Assembly (NCBI RefSeq): GCF_001038485.1 | Contig: NZ_LDUE01000063.1 | Location: 124,001 to 188,000, forward strand | From: Ornithinibacillus californiensis | GTDB taxonomy: Bacteria; Bacillota; Bacilli; Bacillales; Amphibacillaceae | Direction: 5' to 3' | DNA: 64,000 nt | Shown here: positions 17,255 through 25,305 of the stretch, piece after piece | How the letters are laid out: each line of letters starts with the position of its first letter | Position numbering within the stretch: the stretch's first letter is position 1 | Program-made: the position numbers and the translations under genes | The notes under the pieces: model-generated | Told to the model about the DNA's origin: nothing | The model's input: only the letters and a program-made list of their open reading frames with translations | The model's database searches: none

Positions 17255-18082
17255 TTGAAAAAATGGTTATTAACTGGTTTCTTAGTAGTAATGATATTTG
17301 GACTCGCGGCATGTGGTGAGGATGCTGAAGAAGTATACACAAAAGCACTTGAAGCTTCTGAAAAGATGGAAAGTGCTAAAGTGGCTATGAAAATGAATCA
17401 AGAAATTTCGATGGCCGATGAGGGTAAAGTAGTTATTGAAAGCGACATGGAAGGATCTGTTATTAACGATCCCTTAGCAATGCACCAAAAAGGAACCATG
17501 TTGATGTCTATGGAAGGGGAAGGCATGGAAAACGAAATGCCGCTCGAAATGGATACAGAAATATATTTAGTTGAGGATGAAATGTATATCTTCGAGTCGC
17601 TATCTCAACAATGGATTAAGGCTGATAGCTCTCTTGTCCCAATTGACACGTTAACTGCTAATCAACCAGATGTTTCTGAACAGCTAAAAATGATGGAAAA
17701 ATATGTAGAGGATTTTGAGTTTGATAAGTCTGATGATGGTTTTATTTTTAAACTAACTGCTGACGGAGAAGGTTTTAAAGAGTTAACAAAAGACATGCTA
17801 GAAGAATATCTTCCACAAGAGTTATCCGAACAACTTGGAGATATCACGAAAATGTTAGAAGACATGGAAATTAAGGCACTTAGTGTTGAAATGGTTATTG
17901 ATAATGAAACGTATGATTTAAAGACCTATAATATGGATATGAAAATGTCCATGACAGTTGAAGGTGAAACAGTTGATATCGTACAGCATATAGAATCTGA
18001 TTATAAAGATATTAACACAGTAGATAACATTGAAATACCGCAAGAAGTTAAGGATTCTGCAATTGATGGAGCTGGATTATAA
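17255..18082 (+). CDS. Lipoprotein, DUF6612-like
   Basis: 275 residues. It has a lipoprotein signal peptide with lipobox LAAC near residue 21, followed by acidic mature sequence (GEDAEEVYTKALEASEKMES). The body is rich in Met, Glu and Asp with repeating beta-type segments (MDTEIYLVEDEMYIFE; IKALSVEMVIDNETYDLKTY), like the LolA-like lipoproteins annotated as DUF6612 in Bacillaceae. It is probably anchored outside the membrane; function is unknown. TTG 17255 is chosen because the signal peptide starts there and AAGGGG lies about 10 bases before it. Confidence 0.75.
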   Translation: MKKWLLTGFLVVMIFGLAACGEDAEEVYTKALEASEKMESAKVAMKMNQEISMADEGKVVIESDMEGSVINDPLAMHQKGTMLMSMEGEGMENEMPLEMDTEIYLVEDEMYIFESLSQQWIKADSSLVPIDTLTANQPDVSEQLKMMEKYVEDFEFDKSDDGFIFKLTADGEGFKELTKDMLEEYLPQELSEQLGDITKMLEDMEIKALSVEMVIDNETYDLKTYNMDMKMSMTVEGETVDIVQHIESDYKDINTVDNIEIPQEVKDSAIDGAGL

Positions 18083-18090
18083 GATAGTTA

Positions 18091-18126
18091 AAAAGATTGG
18101 CCCTTATTTTGGGGCAATCTTTTTTT
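18091..18126. terminator. Bidirectional terminator
   Basis: An AAAAGATTGGCCC arm pairs with GGGGCAATCTTTTT (one bulge). T runs on both strands serve the lipoprotein gene and the convergent 58-residue gene at 18125-18301. Confidence 0.75.
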
Positions 18127-18301
18127 ACTGTTTTTTTATATCGCCCAAATATGATAATAATAAATGGGAAAAAATTAGAGTTAATGTATATGCAATGACG
18201 GGTTCATTAGTAGTCCAAATGGCTGTTAATGTTAAGTACAGGATAGTAGATAAACCAACTAATAATATCAAATATATAAAGAAGCTTATAAAAGTATTCA
18301 T
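18125..18301 (-). CDS. Small two-helix membrane protein (58 aa)
   Basis: A short gene on the minus strand, read directly. ATG at 18301 is preceded by AAAGGAGG with a 7-base spacer, a near-ideal ribosome binding site. The 58-residue product starts MNTFISFFIYLILLVGLSTI and has a second hydrophobic stretch (PVIAYTLTLIFSHLLLSYL), then a short GDIKKQ tail. It ends right at the shared terminator. A plus-strand frame over the same bases (18030-18308) has no ribosome binding site and overlaps the lipoprotein gene, so it is rejected. The function is unknown. Confidence 0.7.
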   Translation of the reverse strand: MNTFISFFIYLILLVGLSTILYLTLTAIWTTNEPVIAYTLTLIFSHLLLSYLGDIKKQ

Positions 18302-18518
18302 GGGATAATCCTCCTTTGAATCTTTCTTTTTATTATTTTACCATACTTCCTATGATTACAAATTGTGTGATAAGTAGTAGTAGATTAATGGTTGCTACTA
18401 AACTATGAAATATAATTGTAATCTCATTCTAAAGAAGAAGAAATCTAGCAATGTTATACTTTCAATTGGTAGATTTTATTTTGAACTTAAACTGATATAT
18501 AGGAAGCAGGGGAAAAAG

Positions 18519-19640
18519 TTGAGAAGATTAACTGTAATTACCTTAGCTATTTTAATTACATTAGGAACAATGTTAAGTAGTACACATGTATTAGCTGCAG
18601 CAAAAGATGAATTGCAAAATATAAAAGAGAAAAGAGAACAAATCGATAAAAAATTAACTGGTGCGGAGTCTCAAATAGCTGAAATTATGTCTGAAATAGA
18701 TGAACTTAATAATGAGATAAACCATATCAACGAGGATATTGCTGACAATCAAGCATCTATTAATAAAACAGAAGAAAATATTGCTAACACCATAGATGAA
18801 ATAGGTAACCTTCAGGAAGAAATTAAACAATTAGAAGCTGATATTGAGAAACGGTATGAAATTCTTGATGGCAGAATCTCTTCCTACCAAAAGTCTGGTG
18901 GTGCAATTAGTTATCTAGAGGTGTTATTTGGAGCACAGAGCTTTAGTGATTTCATTAGTAGAATCACTATGGTAAATAAGGTAACGGAGTCGGATGCAGA
19001 ACTTATATCAGATCTCGAATCTGATATTAAAACTGTGGAGGAAAAGAAATCACTTTCACTTGGAAAGCTTGACGAACTGAATAAGATGAAATTAGAACAA
19101 GAAGAATTACTAGCACAGATACAAGAACAAAAAGAGCAGATTAATAAAGATAGAGCTTCGCTAGAAACTAAGCAAAATAACTTATTTACTCTTATTAACG
19201 ATCTGAAGGCAAAAGATAGTAGCCTTGCTTCAGTTGAAATGGAAGTAAAGCAGCAAATTGCTGATGAAGAAGCAAAATCTAGAGAGTTAGAGCTAAAAGC
19301 AAATAAGTCTGTCGATACTGAGAATAACGAGGGAGATCTTAAGCATCCTGAAGGAAAAACGATTACTGTTAGATCTACCGCATATACGGCTAATTGCACC
19401 GGTTGTACCGGAATAACATACACAGGTATTAATCTTAAGGAAAATCCAGATGCTAAAGTCATTGCAGTTGATCCGTCGGTTATTCCTTTGGGGTCAGTTG
19501 TCCATGTTGAGGGGTATGGATATGCGATTGCCGGTGATATTGGTAGTGCAATAAATGGTAATAAAATTGATGTTTTTGTTCCATCTCGTGCCGAAGCTTT
19601 ACAGTGGGGAGTTCGACGCGTAAAGGTTACGATACAATAA
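18519..19640 (+). CDS. Secreted coiled-coil protein with C-terminal 3D domain
   Basis: 373 residues. A Sec signal peptide (residues 1 to about 27, ending VLAAA) precedes a long coiled coil (about 30-265) of the PcsB/CwlO N-terminal type, including ISSYQKSGGAISYLEVLFGA. A C-terminal 3D domain (about 290-373) has TAYTANCTGCTG, AVDPSVIPLGSVVHV and AGDIGSAINGNKIDVFV with the conserved Asp residues. 3D domains are lytic-transglycosylase-like catalytic units (YocH, YuiC, Rpf-like). CwlO-type coiled coils are normally joined to NlpC/P60 and respond to FtsEX. The combination suggests a peptidoglycan remodelling enzyme. TTG 18519 is chosen because the signal peptide begins there. Confidence 0.85.
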   Translation: MRRLTVITLAILITLGTMLSSTHVLAAAKDELQNIKEKREQIDKKLTGAESQIAEIMSEIDELNNEINHINEDIADNQASINKTEENIANTIDEIGNLQEEIKQLEADIEKRYEILDGRISSYQKSGGAISYLEVLFGAQSFSDFISRITMVNKVTESDAELISDLESDIKTVEEKKSLSLGKLDELNKMKLEQEELLAQIQEQKEQINKDRASLETKQNNLFTLINDLKAKDSSLASVEMEVKQQIADEEAKSRELELKANKSVDTENNEGDLKHPEGKTITVRSTAYTANCTGCTGITYTGINLKENPDAKVIAVDPSVIPLGSVVHVEGYGYAIAGDIGSAINGNKIDVFVPSRAEALQWGVRRVKVTIQ

Positions 19641-19650
19641 TTACAATACC

Positions 19651-19688
19651 GAGATGTGTCTAAGTATACCAATGGGCACATCTCTTTT
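19651..19688 (+). terminator. Terminator of the 3D-domain gene
   Basis: A roughly 10-bp stem (GAGATGTGTC with GGCACATCTC region) is followed by TTTTAT. Confidence 0.7.
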
Positions 19689-19741
19689 ATTTGGTTTAGG
19701 ATTCCATTATACTTATAGTTGTTTGGATAGGAGGAAAAAAT

Positions 19742-20197
19742 ATGTCAGTATTAAAGCAATTTAACCTTACAAGAACATCGTTATTAACTTATTTAAGTGA
19801 GTTGGATGAAGAAATATTGGATCGTCAATCAAAGCACTTTGATCAAACAATTCGATGGTTTATAGGAAATACGTTATTTGTTAACGAAAAATTACTATTC
19901 GTTAGCAAGAAATCACATACCTTACCAAGTGAATACAGTCAGCTGTTTAGCTCTGATATAAATGTTCAAGATTGGACTATTCAACCCCCAACATTGGATG
20001 AACTCATGGATAAACTGGAAGATCAACAAAATAGAATTAATAAATTTGATGAATTATTCTGGAAATCGGATGTTAAATTTAAAGTTCCTTACGGCCATGT
20101 AGAGTCCCATGGAGACTTACTAATTATGCTAGCGCATAGAGAAGCAGAACTACTGGGGAAATTAAAAGTTATGAGACAAGTATTAGATGTTGAATAA
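19742..20197 (+). CDS. DinB-superfamily protein with degenerate metal site
   Basis: 151 residues, an all-helical four-helix bundle of the DinB/YfiT superfamily. Recognisable segments are FDQTIRWFIGNTLFVNEKLLF, HGDLLIMLAHREAELLGKL and the mid-region LDELMDKLEDQQNRI. In many relatives the first helix reads TIRWHIGHxL and the last HExxHLG, giving three metal-binding His; here the first pair is replaced by Phe and Asn, and only later His remain. The protein may not bind metal. Related proteins include thiol transferases and uncharacterised stress proteins. AGGAGG precedes the ATG. Confidence 0.65.
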   Translation: MSVLKQFNLTRTSLLTYLSELDEEILDRQSKHFDQTIRWFIGNTLFVNEKLLFVSKKSHTLPSEYSQLFSSDINVQDWTIQPPTLDELMDKLEDQQNRINKFDELFWKSDVKFKVPYGHVESHGDLLIMLAHREAELLGKLKVMRQVLDVE

Positions 20198-20203
20198 AAA
20201 CGG

Positions 20204-20233
20204 AAAACTCGCTATTATTAGCGAGTTTTTTTG
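20204..20233 (+). terminator. Terminator of the DinB-like gene
   Basis: The 10-bp perfect stem AAAACTCGCT/AGCGAGTTTT has a 6-base loop and is followed by T. Confidence 0.85.
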
Positions 20234-20360
20234 TTTGGAGAGTTAGAACCAAATTACATTACTGATATATTTTCTATAAAATGGTATTGTAGATTCATAG
20301 AATAGTGAATATTTAATATATAGAGTTTATAGTATGGTAAAAAGAAAGGAGTTAGATAAA

Positions 20361-20462
20361 ATGGAACCAAATAAGAAATCTCCAATTTATAATAGCTTAT
20401 TCTTTTGGTTAATCATTCTAGTAATCGCATTAGGGATAGCAGGATTTATATTAGGAAAGTAG
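20361..20462 (+). CDS. Single-helix membrane peptide (33 aa) upstream of a two-component system
   Basis: ATG 20361 has AAAGGAG 9 bases upstream. The 33-residue product has a polar start (MEPNKKSPIYN), then one transmembrane helix (SLFFWLIILVIALGIAGFIL) and ends GK. It lies between a terminator and the response regulator gene 40 bases downstream, so it is probably the first gene of that unit. Small membrane peptides can modulate histidine kinases or ABC transporters; that role is inference from position only. Confidence 0.6.
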   Translation: MEPNKKSPIYNSLFFWLIILVIALGIAGFILGK

Positions 20463-20470
20463 ACGTAATG

Positions 20471-20481
20471 GGGACAGTCCC
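20471..20481. repeat. GGGACAGTCCC palindrome, copy 1
   Basis: The 11-base palindrome GGGACAGTCCC (odd-centred) sits between the 33-residue peptide gene and the response regulator start. The same 11 bases occur at 22550-22560, after the kinase terminator. It may be a remnant of a REP-type repeat or a protein-binding site. Confidence 0.6.
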
Positions 20482-20501
20482 TAAGAAAGTGGGGAAATGA
20501 G

Positions 20502-21170
20502 TTGGCTCATGTATTATACATAGAAGATGAAAGAGAAATCGGGGAATGGGTAGAAAAAGATCTTACAGCTAGAGGACACCAAGTCACTTGGCTGACGTCG
20601 GGTGAAGGCCTAGATTCGTATATTTCCCAATCAGATATTATGATTTTAGATGTTATGTTACCGGGATTAGATGGATTTTCTATAGGTAGAAGAATTAAAA
20701 AGGATCATGCTACTTTACCGATATTAATGTTATCAGCAAGAACTTCCGTAGAAGACAAGGTAGAAGGACTAGATTTTGCGGATGATTATTTGACAAAACC
20801 ATTTCATCCAGATGAGTTAGCAGCCCGAGTGGAAGTCTTACTAAGAAGATTCCAAAAGCAAAATGAAATAATTGAGCTTCAGCATTTAATTATACATACA
20901 AAAGATGGATTAGTTGTGAACCGTGAGACGGAAAAAGAGATTCAATTAACCGGTAAACAATTCCACTTATTTCAGTTCTTTCTAAAACATTTGAATCAGA
21001 TCCTAACGAAAGAACAGTTATATGAAGGTGTTTGGGGCGAACGATACCTTGAAGGTGACAAGACGTTAATGGTTCATATACGCTATCTGCGGGAGAAAAT
21101 AGAAAAGAACCCTGCCAGCCCAACGATTATTGAGACCATCCGTGGAATTGGATATAGGGTGAAACTATGA
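20502..21170 (+). CDS. OmpR-family response regulator
   Basis: 222 residues. The receiver domain has acidic residues E8/D9, phospho-acceptor Asp50 in MILDVMLPGLDGF, the Ser in LMLSARTS and Lys in YLTKPFHPDEL. The C-terminal winged helix includes LTGKQFHLFQFFLKHLNQIL and MVHIRYLREKIEKNP..TIRGIGYRVK. The start is TTG 20502 with GTGGGGA upstream. Its last bases overlap the kinase start (ATGA), so they are cotranslated. With the ABC genes downstream, it most likely controls a cell-envelope or peptide-antibiotic response. Confidence 0.88.
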   Translation: MAHVLYIEDEREIGEWVEKDLTARGHQVTWLTSGEGLDSYISQSDIMILDVMLPGLDGFSIGRRIKKDHATLPILMLSARTSVEDKVEGLDFADDYLTKPFHPDELAARVEVLLRRFQKQNEIIELQHLIIHTKDGLVVNRETEKEIQLTGKQFHLFQFFLKHLNQILTKEQLYEGVWGERYLEGDKTLMVHIRYLREKIEKNPASPTIIETIRGIGYRVKL

Positions 21171-22528
21171 ATAGATTTATGAAGTCACTTTTGGCAAAAT
21201 ATATGGTTATTATTTTTATGGCAATCATTGTTGTGCAAATAGCTTACTTTATTGTTGGATCAATTGCTATATTAGGATTTGACTTAGGCCATAAAGAAGA
21301 TGTAGATGCAAATAATGTAGAAGAAAAGTGGCATAAGGCTGTACAGAACTTAAATATGGTTACACAAGAAGAGATAACAAATCTGTTTAACGAATGGAAG
21401 GTACATTATCCTGAAGCCGGTATGTTTTGGGTTGATGGTGATGGGAGAATGCAAGTAGAATTAGATGCTACGGAAGGATTACCCAAGCAATGGTCAATTA
21501 TAGATATTGTAAAGTTCAATAAAGAAAGATATGATGGAGACCCTTTCACTGTAATGGCTTTTGCTGGTGATAAGGAGAATGAAAGTTTAGTAGTATTTGA
21601 AGTACCAAGAACAATTTTTGATCCACCGTTAATAACTGCATCTCAAAAATATGGTTATCTAATTTTAGTTGGTGTGTTAGGTTTTATTATTTTATTTATA
21701 GTCGTTTCGTTCGTATTCTTTAGAAGAATTCAAAAGCGATTACTCAGATTACAAGATGCTATGGGAATACGTGATGAAAATGGTCTACCTATAGAAGTAG
21801 TTACAAAAAAAGAGGATGAAATCGGACAGCTTGAGAAATCCTTTAATCATATGGTGACAGAAATAAGGGCGAGTCGAATGCGAGAACAAAAGGAGGAACA
21901 AGTCAGAAGAGAATTGATTGCTAACCTCTCCCATGACCTTAGGACTCCTTTAACAAAAGTTCGTGCTCAAGCCTACACTATTAAGCAACAACATCTATCC
22001 GAAGAAGGAGAGACAGCACTCAGAGCAATTGAAATATCGATTGATAACATTGATCGATTAATTGACAATCTAATGTCCTATACATTATTGATGGCAAGTA
22101 AATATCAGTTTGTACCGAAAGAAATAGACATTAGCCGCTTTGTGAGGGAATCCCTTGCAACATGGTATCCAGCATTTGAAAAAGATAATTTCGAGATTCA
22201 AGTCTCATTAGAATCTCTTAACAATTGGCACGTTGATCCAATATGGATGGGAAGAATATTAGACAATCTATTCCAAAATATTTTACGCCACGCTAAAGAT
22301 GGTAAGTATATTGGAGTTCAATCTGAAAACATCGATCAGTTTGAAGCAATAGTTATTCTTGACCACGGAAAGGGCCTTGATAAAGAATCCGAAGAAAAAG
22401 GAGCAGGCATAGGGTTAGCAATCGTCGATATGATGGTAAAAGGGATGTCACTAGAATGGGAAATTGAAACTAGTGAACAAGGTACAACTATTCGAATAAA
22501 GAGACCCAAAAAAGGTGTAAATGACTAA
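21167..22528 (+). CDS. Sensor histidine kinase
   Basis: 453 residues. TM1 is at about residues 12-36, then an extracellular sensor region of about 125 residues, TM2 at about 163-185 and a HAMP-like linker. The HisKA box is LIANLSHDLRTPLTKVRAQ with phospho-acceptor His256. The HATPase domain has the N box (LDNLFQNILRHAKDG) and G boxes (DHGKGLD, GAGIGLAIV). The sizeable extracellular domain distinguishes it from intramembrane-sensing BceS-type kinases. It overlaps the response regulator by four bases. The stop codon lies in the loop of the terminator hairpin. Confidence 0.88.
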   Translation: MNRFMKSLLAKYMVIIFMAIIVVQIAYFIVGSIAILGFDLGHKEDVDANNVEEKWHKAVQNLNMVTQEEITNLFNEWKVHYPEAGMFWVDGDGRMQVELDATEGLPKQWSIIDIVKFNKERYDGDPFTVMAFAGDKENESLVVFEVPRTIFDPPLITASQKYGYLILVGVLGFIILFIVVSFVFFRRIQKRLLRLQDAMGIRDENGLPIEVVTKKEDEIGQLEKSFNHMVTEIRASRMREQKEEQVRRELIANLSHDLRTPLTKVRAQAYTIKQQHLSEEGETALRAIEISIDNIDRLIDNLMSYTLLMASKYQFVPKEIDISRFVRESLATWYPAFEKDNFEIQVSLESLNNWHVDPIWMGRILDNLFQNILRHAKDGKYIGVQSENIDQFEAIVILDHGKGLDKESEEKGAGIGLAIVDMMVKGMSLEWEIETSEQGTTIRIKRPKKGVND

Positions 22529-22546
22529 CTCATTTACACCTTTTTT
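22508..22546 (+). terminator. Terminator after the histidine kinase
   Basis: A 17-bp perfect stem (22508-22524 with 22530-22546) ends in T6, with the kinase stop codon in the loop. The ABC genes downstream therefore need their own promoter or read-through. Confidence 0.85.
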
Positions 22547-22549
22547 AGA

Positions 22550-22560
22550 GGGACAGTCCC
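22550..22560. repeat. GGGACAGTCCC palindrome, copy 2
   Basis: Identical to 20471-20481. It sits four bases after the kinase terminator and about 95 bases before the ABC ATPase start. Confidence 0.6.
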
Positions 22561-22568
22561 TCATTATG

Positions 22569-22596
22569 TAAACTAGGATTTAAACGAATTTTAAAC
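22569..22596 (+). promoter_or_regulatory. Direct TAAAC repeats upstream of the ABC operon
   Basis: TAAAC occurs at 22569, 22581 and 22592, that is every 11-12 bases, about one helical turn. OmpR-family regulators of lantibiotic immunity operons (for example SpaR) bind direct pentamer repeats with similar spacing. The next-door response regulator is the candidate binder. This is inferred; no well-placed -10 box is clear. Confidence 0.4.
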
Positions 22597-22653
22597 TAAC
22601 AGCTACCTTGGTTTTAACCTTTGTACTTTATTCTAGGATTAGAGGTGATCATA

Positions 22654-23565
22654 GTGGAATATGTTGTAGAAACGAAAAAATTAACGAAGAAATTTGGTAT
22701 TGAATATGCCGTTGCGGATTTGGATCTGAAAATACCTAAAGGGGAAATTTACGGTTTTCTTGGACCAAATGGTGCAGGGAAAACAACGACGATTCGTTTA
22801 TTGTTAGGCTTAATGCGTCAAAATACTGGGACTATCAAAATCTTTAATAAGGATTTGAATAGTACTCGGTTAGAAATCTTAAAAAAAGTTGGATCACTAG
22901 TAGAGAATCCATCCTATTATGGTCATTTGACAGCAAGGGAAAATTTAGAAACATTACGTAAAATTCATGGTGCTCCAAAGCAACGAATCGATGACGTATT
23001 AGATATTGTTCGTTTGTCAGATGTAGGAAATAAAAAAGTAAAAGGTTTTTCACTAGGTATGAAACAACGCTTAGGGATAGCGGCATCTCTTCTAAATAAT
23101 CCAGAGTTATTAATATTAGACGAACCAACTAATGGATTAGACCCATCTGGAATCATTGAAATACGAAATTTAATTAAACGATTGCCATCAGAGTATGGTA
23201 TGACTGTATTAATTTCTAGCCATTTACTCTCAGAAATCGACCAGATTGCCACTAGTGTAGGGGTCATTTCCAAAGGGAAAATGATTTTCCAAGATTCCAT
23301 AGAGGAAATGCGTATGCTATCACAACAAAAGATTTCACTTAAGTTAGATGACAATGAAAAAGCGTGGCGATTCTTATCTTCAAAAGGGGTAAAAGTGGAA
23401 CCTGAAAATGATTGTTTAGCGTTGGTTGAGCAGAGTGACCAAGAGATTGCTCATGTCATTCGGATGTTGGTAGAGAACAACTTCTCCATCTACCGAGTAG
23501 AAGAAGAGAAGCGCTCACTTGAGGATACATTCCTTCAAATGACAATGGAGGAGAAAGCGGTATGA
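22654..23565 (+). CDS. ABC transporter ATP-binding protein, BcrA/LanF type
   Basis: 303 residues. Walker A is GPNGAGKTT (about residues 40-48), the signature is FSLGMKQRLGIA and Walker B is LLILDEPTNGLDP, followed by the switch His in ISSHLLSEIDQ. The C-terminal extension of about 80 residues is typical of BcrA/NisF/SpaF-like ATPases that drive peptide-antibiotic export from the membrane. GTG 22654 is chosen because AGAGGTGAT lies before it. It overlaps the first permease gene by ATGA. With two permeases it forms a lantibiotic-immunity (LanFEG-like) transporter. Confidence 0.85.
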   Translation: MEYVVETKKLTKKFGIEYAVADLDLKIPKGEIYGFLGPNGAGKTTTIRLLLGLMRQNTGTIKIFNKDLNSTRLEILKKVGSLVENPSYYGHLTARENLETLRKIHGAPKQRIDDVLDIVRLSDVGNKKVKGFSLGMKQRLGIAASLLNNPELLILDEPTNGLDPSGIIEIRNLIKRLPSEYGMTVLISSHLLSEIDQIATSVGVISKGKMIFQDSIEEMRMLSQQKISLKLDDNEKAWRFLSSKGVKVEPENDCLALVEQSDQEIAHVIRMLVENNFSIYRVEEEKRSLEDTFLQMTMEEKAV

Positions 23566-24272
23566 TAAGTAAATTAGTACAAACTGAGTTTATGAAACTT
23601 AGGCGAAAAGGAATTTGGTTTTTAACTTTCCTAGGTCCGTTCGGTGTAGTAGCCCTTCAAATGGTAAACTACGGATTGAGGAAGGACTGGTTTATATCAC
23701 AAGGAACCTATGAATGGTTCTATTATGTACGCAATGTGAGTGCTTTTACACCGTTTGCATTAATTCTAGGGATAGTTATTTTAACATCATTTATGGCTAG
23801 TATTGAAAGTGAAACAAAGGCTTGGAAGCAAGTAATGGCCTTGCCGGTTACCAAGTGGAGTGTATATATAGCTAAGTATACAACTCTAGTAGCTTTATTA
23901 ATGATTGCATGTCTTCTATTAGTCATATTCACATTATGTTTTGGCCTATATTTAGGTTTTGATGGTAATGTTCCTTATCTGGATATTATAAAATACAGCT
24001 ATTATCCGTTTATAGCTGCGTTACCTGTATTAGGTTTGCAACTGTGGCTAGCTACGGTTAGTCAAAATCAAGGGTTACCGATAACACTAGGGGTATTAGG
24101 GGTCATCCTCAGTTATATGGCTTATTTTTTACCTGATTGGATGATTTGGAAGTGGCCTTCATTAGACAATGCTTGGGACGAACCACTAGTCAATGTTGGA
24201 TTAGGATTGGCAGTAGGATTGGGGATATATCTAATTGGAATGATTGATTTTATTAGAAGGGACGTAAAGTAG
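23562..24272 (+). CDS. ABC-2 permease subunit 1 (LanE-like)
   Basis: 236 residues with six hydrophobic helices (starting near residues 17, 55, 100, 140, 168 and 205). The early motif SIESETKAWKQVMALPVTKW corresponds to the ETKxxxWKQLLALPVxR element found in lantibiotic ABC permeases of the LanE/LanG type. It probably forms a heteromeric channel with the next protein, powered by the upstream ATPase. Start and stop are tightly coupled to both neighbours. Confidence 0.82.
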   Translation: MISKLVQTEFMKLRRKGIWFLTFLGPFGVVALQMVNYGLRKDWFISQGTYEWFYYVRNVSAFTPFALILGIVILTSFMASIESETKAWKQVMALPVTKWSVYIAKYTTLVALLMIACLLLVIFTLCFGLYLGFDGNVPYLDIIKYSYYPFIAALPVLGLQLWLATVSQNQGLPITLGVLGVILSYMAYFLPDWMIWKWPSLDNAWDEPLVNVGLGLAVGLGIYLIGMIDFIRRDVK

Positions 24273-25004
24273 ATGGTCTCATTATTGCGATCAGAGTGGT
24301 ATAAATTAAGAAAATCAAAGATTGTTTACATTCTTTTAGTTGGTCCAGTTGTTGGGCTAATCATAGGGATATTTACTAATATAGATATGCTACCTCTGGA
24401 AATGAATCAATGGGTGGGGACACTCATGATGATGAATTTAACTTATGCATTATTATTTTTACCGTTAATCACTGGTGTCTTAGCTGGTATGATATGTAAG
24501 TATGAACATGATGCAGGAGGTTGGAAGCAATTATTAGCATTACCAGTGACCAGAGGAAAAGTATTTGTCGCAAAATACTTTTTGCTCATGTTATTAATCT
24601 TAGCTATTCAAGTATTCTATCTTGTTTCTCTTTTAGGAATCGGTTTCGCAAAAGGTTTTACAGATACATTCCCAATTGAGGTTGTCTGGAAAAGCATACT
24701 TGGCGGATGGGTTGCAACATTACCATTAGCCTCCCTACAGCTTTGGATGTCTATGATGTTTAAAAGTTTTGCTGCATCCTTTTCAGTCAATGTTATATTT
24801 ACTCTTCCTACTATCGTAATCGTAAATTCAGAGAGGTTTGGCCCCTATTATCCATGGGCTCAGCCATTCTCCATGATGTATCTCAGTGGTGATACGAATG
24901 ATATTTTTTTCGTCCCGTGGGATCACCTACTAACAGTAGTGGGTGGGAGTTTTATAGCGTTTTTCGTCGCAGGATTTATTTACTTTCAAAGGAAAGCGGT
25001 CTAG
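24273..25004 (+). CDS. ABC-2 permease subunit 2 (LanG-like)
   Basis: 243 residues, six hydrophobic helices. It is a diverged paralogue of the preceding permease, with the matching element YEHDAGGWKQLLALPVTRGK. The ATG directly follows the preceding stop with no gap. Two unlike permeases of 236-243 residues plus one ATPase is the LanFEG/BcrAB-type arrangement. No lantibiotic structural or modification gene is in the window, so the role is more likely resistance to foreign peptides than self-immunity. Confidence 0.82.
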   Translation: MVSLLRSEWYKLRKSKIVYILLVGPVVGLIIGIFTNIDMLPLEMNQWVGTLMMMNLTYALLFLPLITGVLAGMICKYEHDAGGWKQLLALPVTRGKVFVAKYFLLMLLILAIQVFYLVSLLGIGFAKGFTDTFPIEVVWKSILGGWVATLPLASLQLWMSMMFKSFAASFSVNVIFTLPTIVIVNSERFGPYYPWAQPFSMMYLSGDTNDIFFVPWDHLLTVVGGSFIAFFVAGFIYFQRKAV

Positions 25005-25305
25005 TTTTAACATTCCAATAATACGCCTCTTCCTAGGTTTACCTATAAAGTTTGCAAAATTTTAGGGGGATAAATTGTAGGAGATGATGAGTCTAAGTTC
25101 TTATTTTTTTACTCTTGAGAGAAAAATTTTTAAAAAAAGGTATAGTTTTTTGCTAAAACGTGCTATACTAAGAATAACTTATTGATGTTCCGTGTAATAT
25201 ACAAGATTTATGTAATAACTTTCTAGTGATTATCTTCGTCTTGAAATTATCATCTTGAACTGAAATTAGTAATATACGTGCATAATGCACATGGAGGTTT
25301 TTTCT
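25005..25305 (+). promoter_or_regulatory. Long 5' region of the cold-shock gene with extended -10 promoter
   Basis: This 300-base gap holds an extended -10 promoter, TGCTATACT (25161-25169), with no good -35. Transcription from there would give an untranslated leader of about 130 bases before the csp start. Long structured leaders are typical of cold-shock mRNAs, where they change fold with temperature. The leader is AT-rich; no other gene was seen. Confidence 0.5.

Noticed and set aside
18030-18308. Plus-strand 92-codon frame after the lipoprotein gene
   Set aside because: It overlaps the lipoprotein end, runs through its terminator and lacks a Shine-Dalgarno; the minus-strand 58-residue gene explains the region better.
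18911-19681. 256-codon antisense frame inside the 3D-domain gene
   Set aside because: Ser/Cys-rich shadow of a coiled-coil gene, with no start signals.
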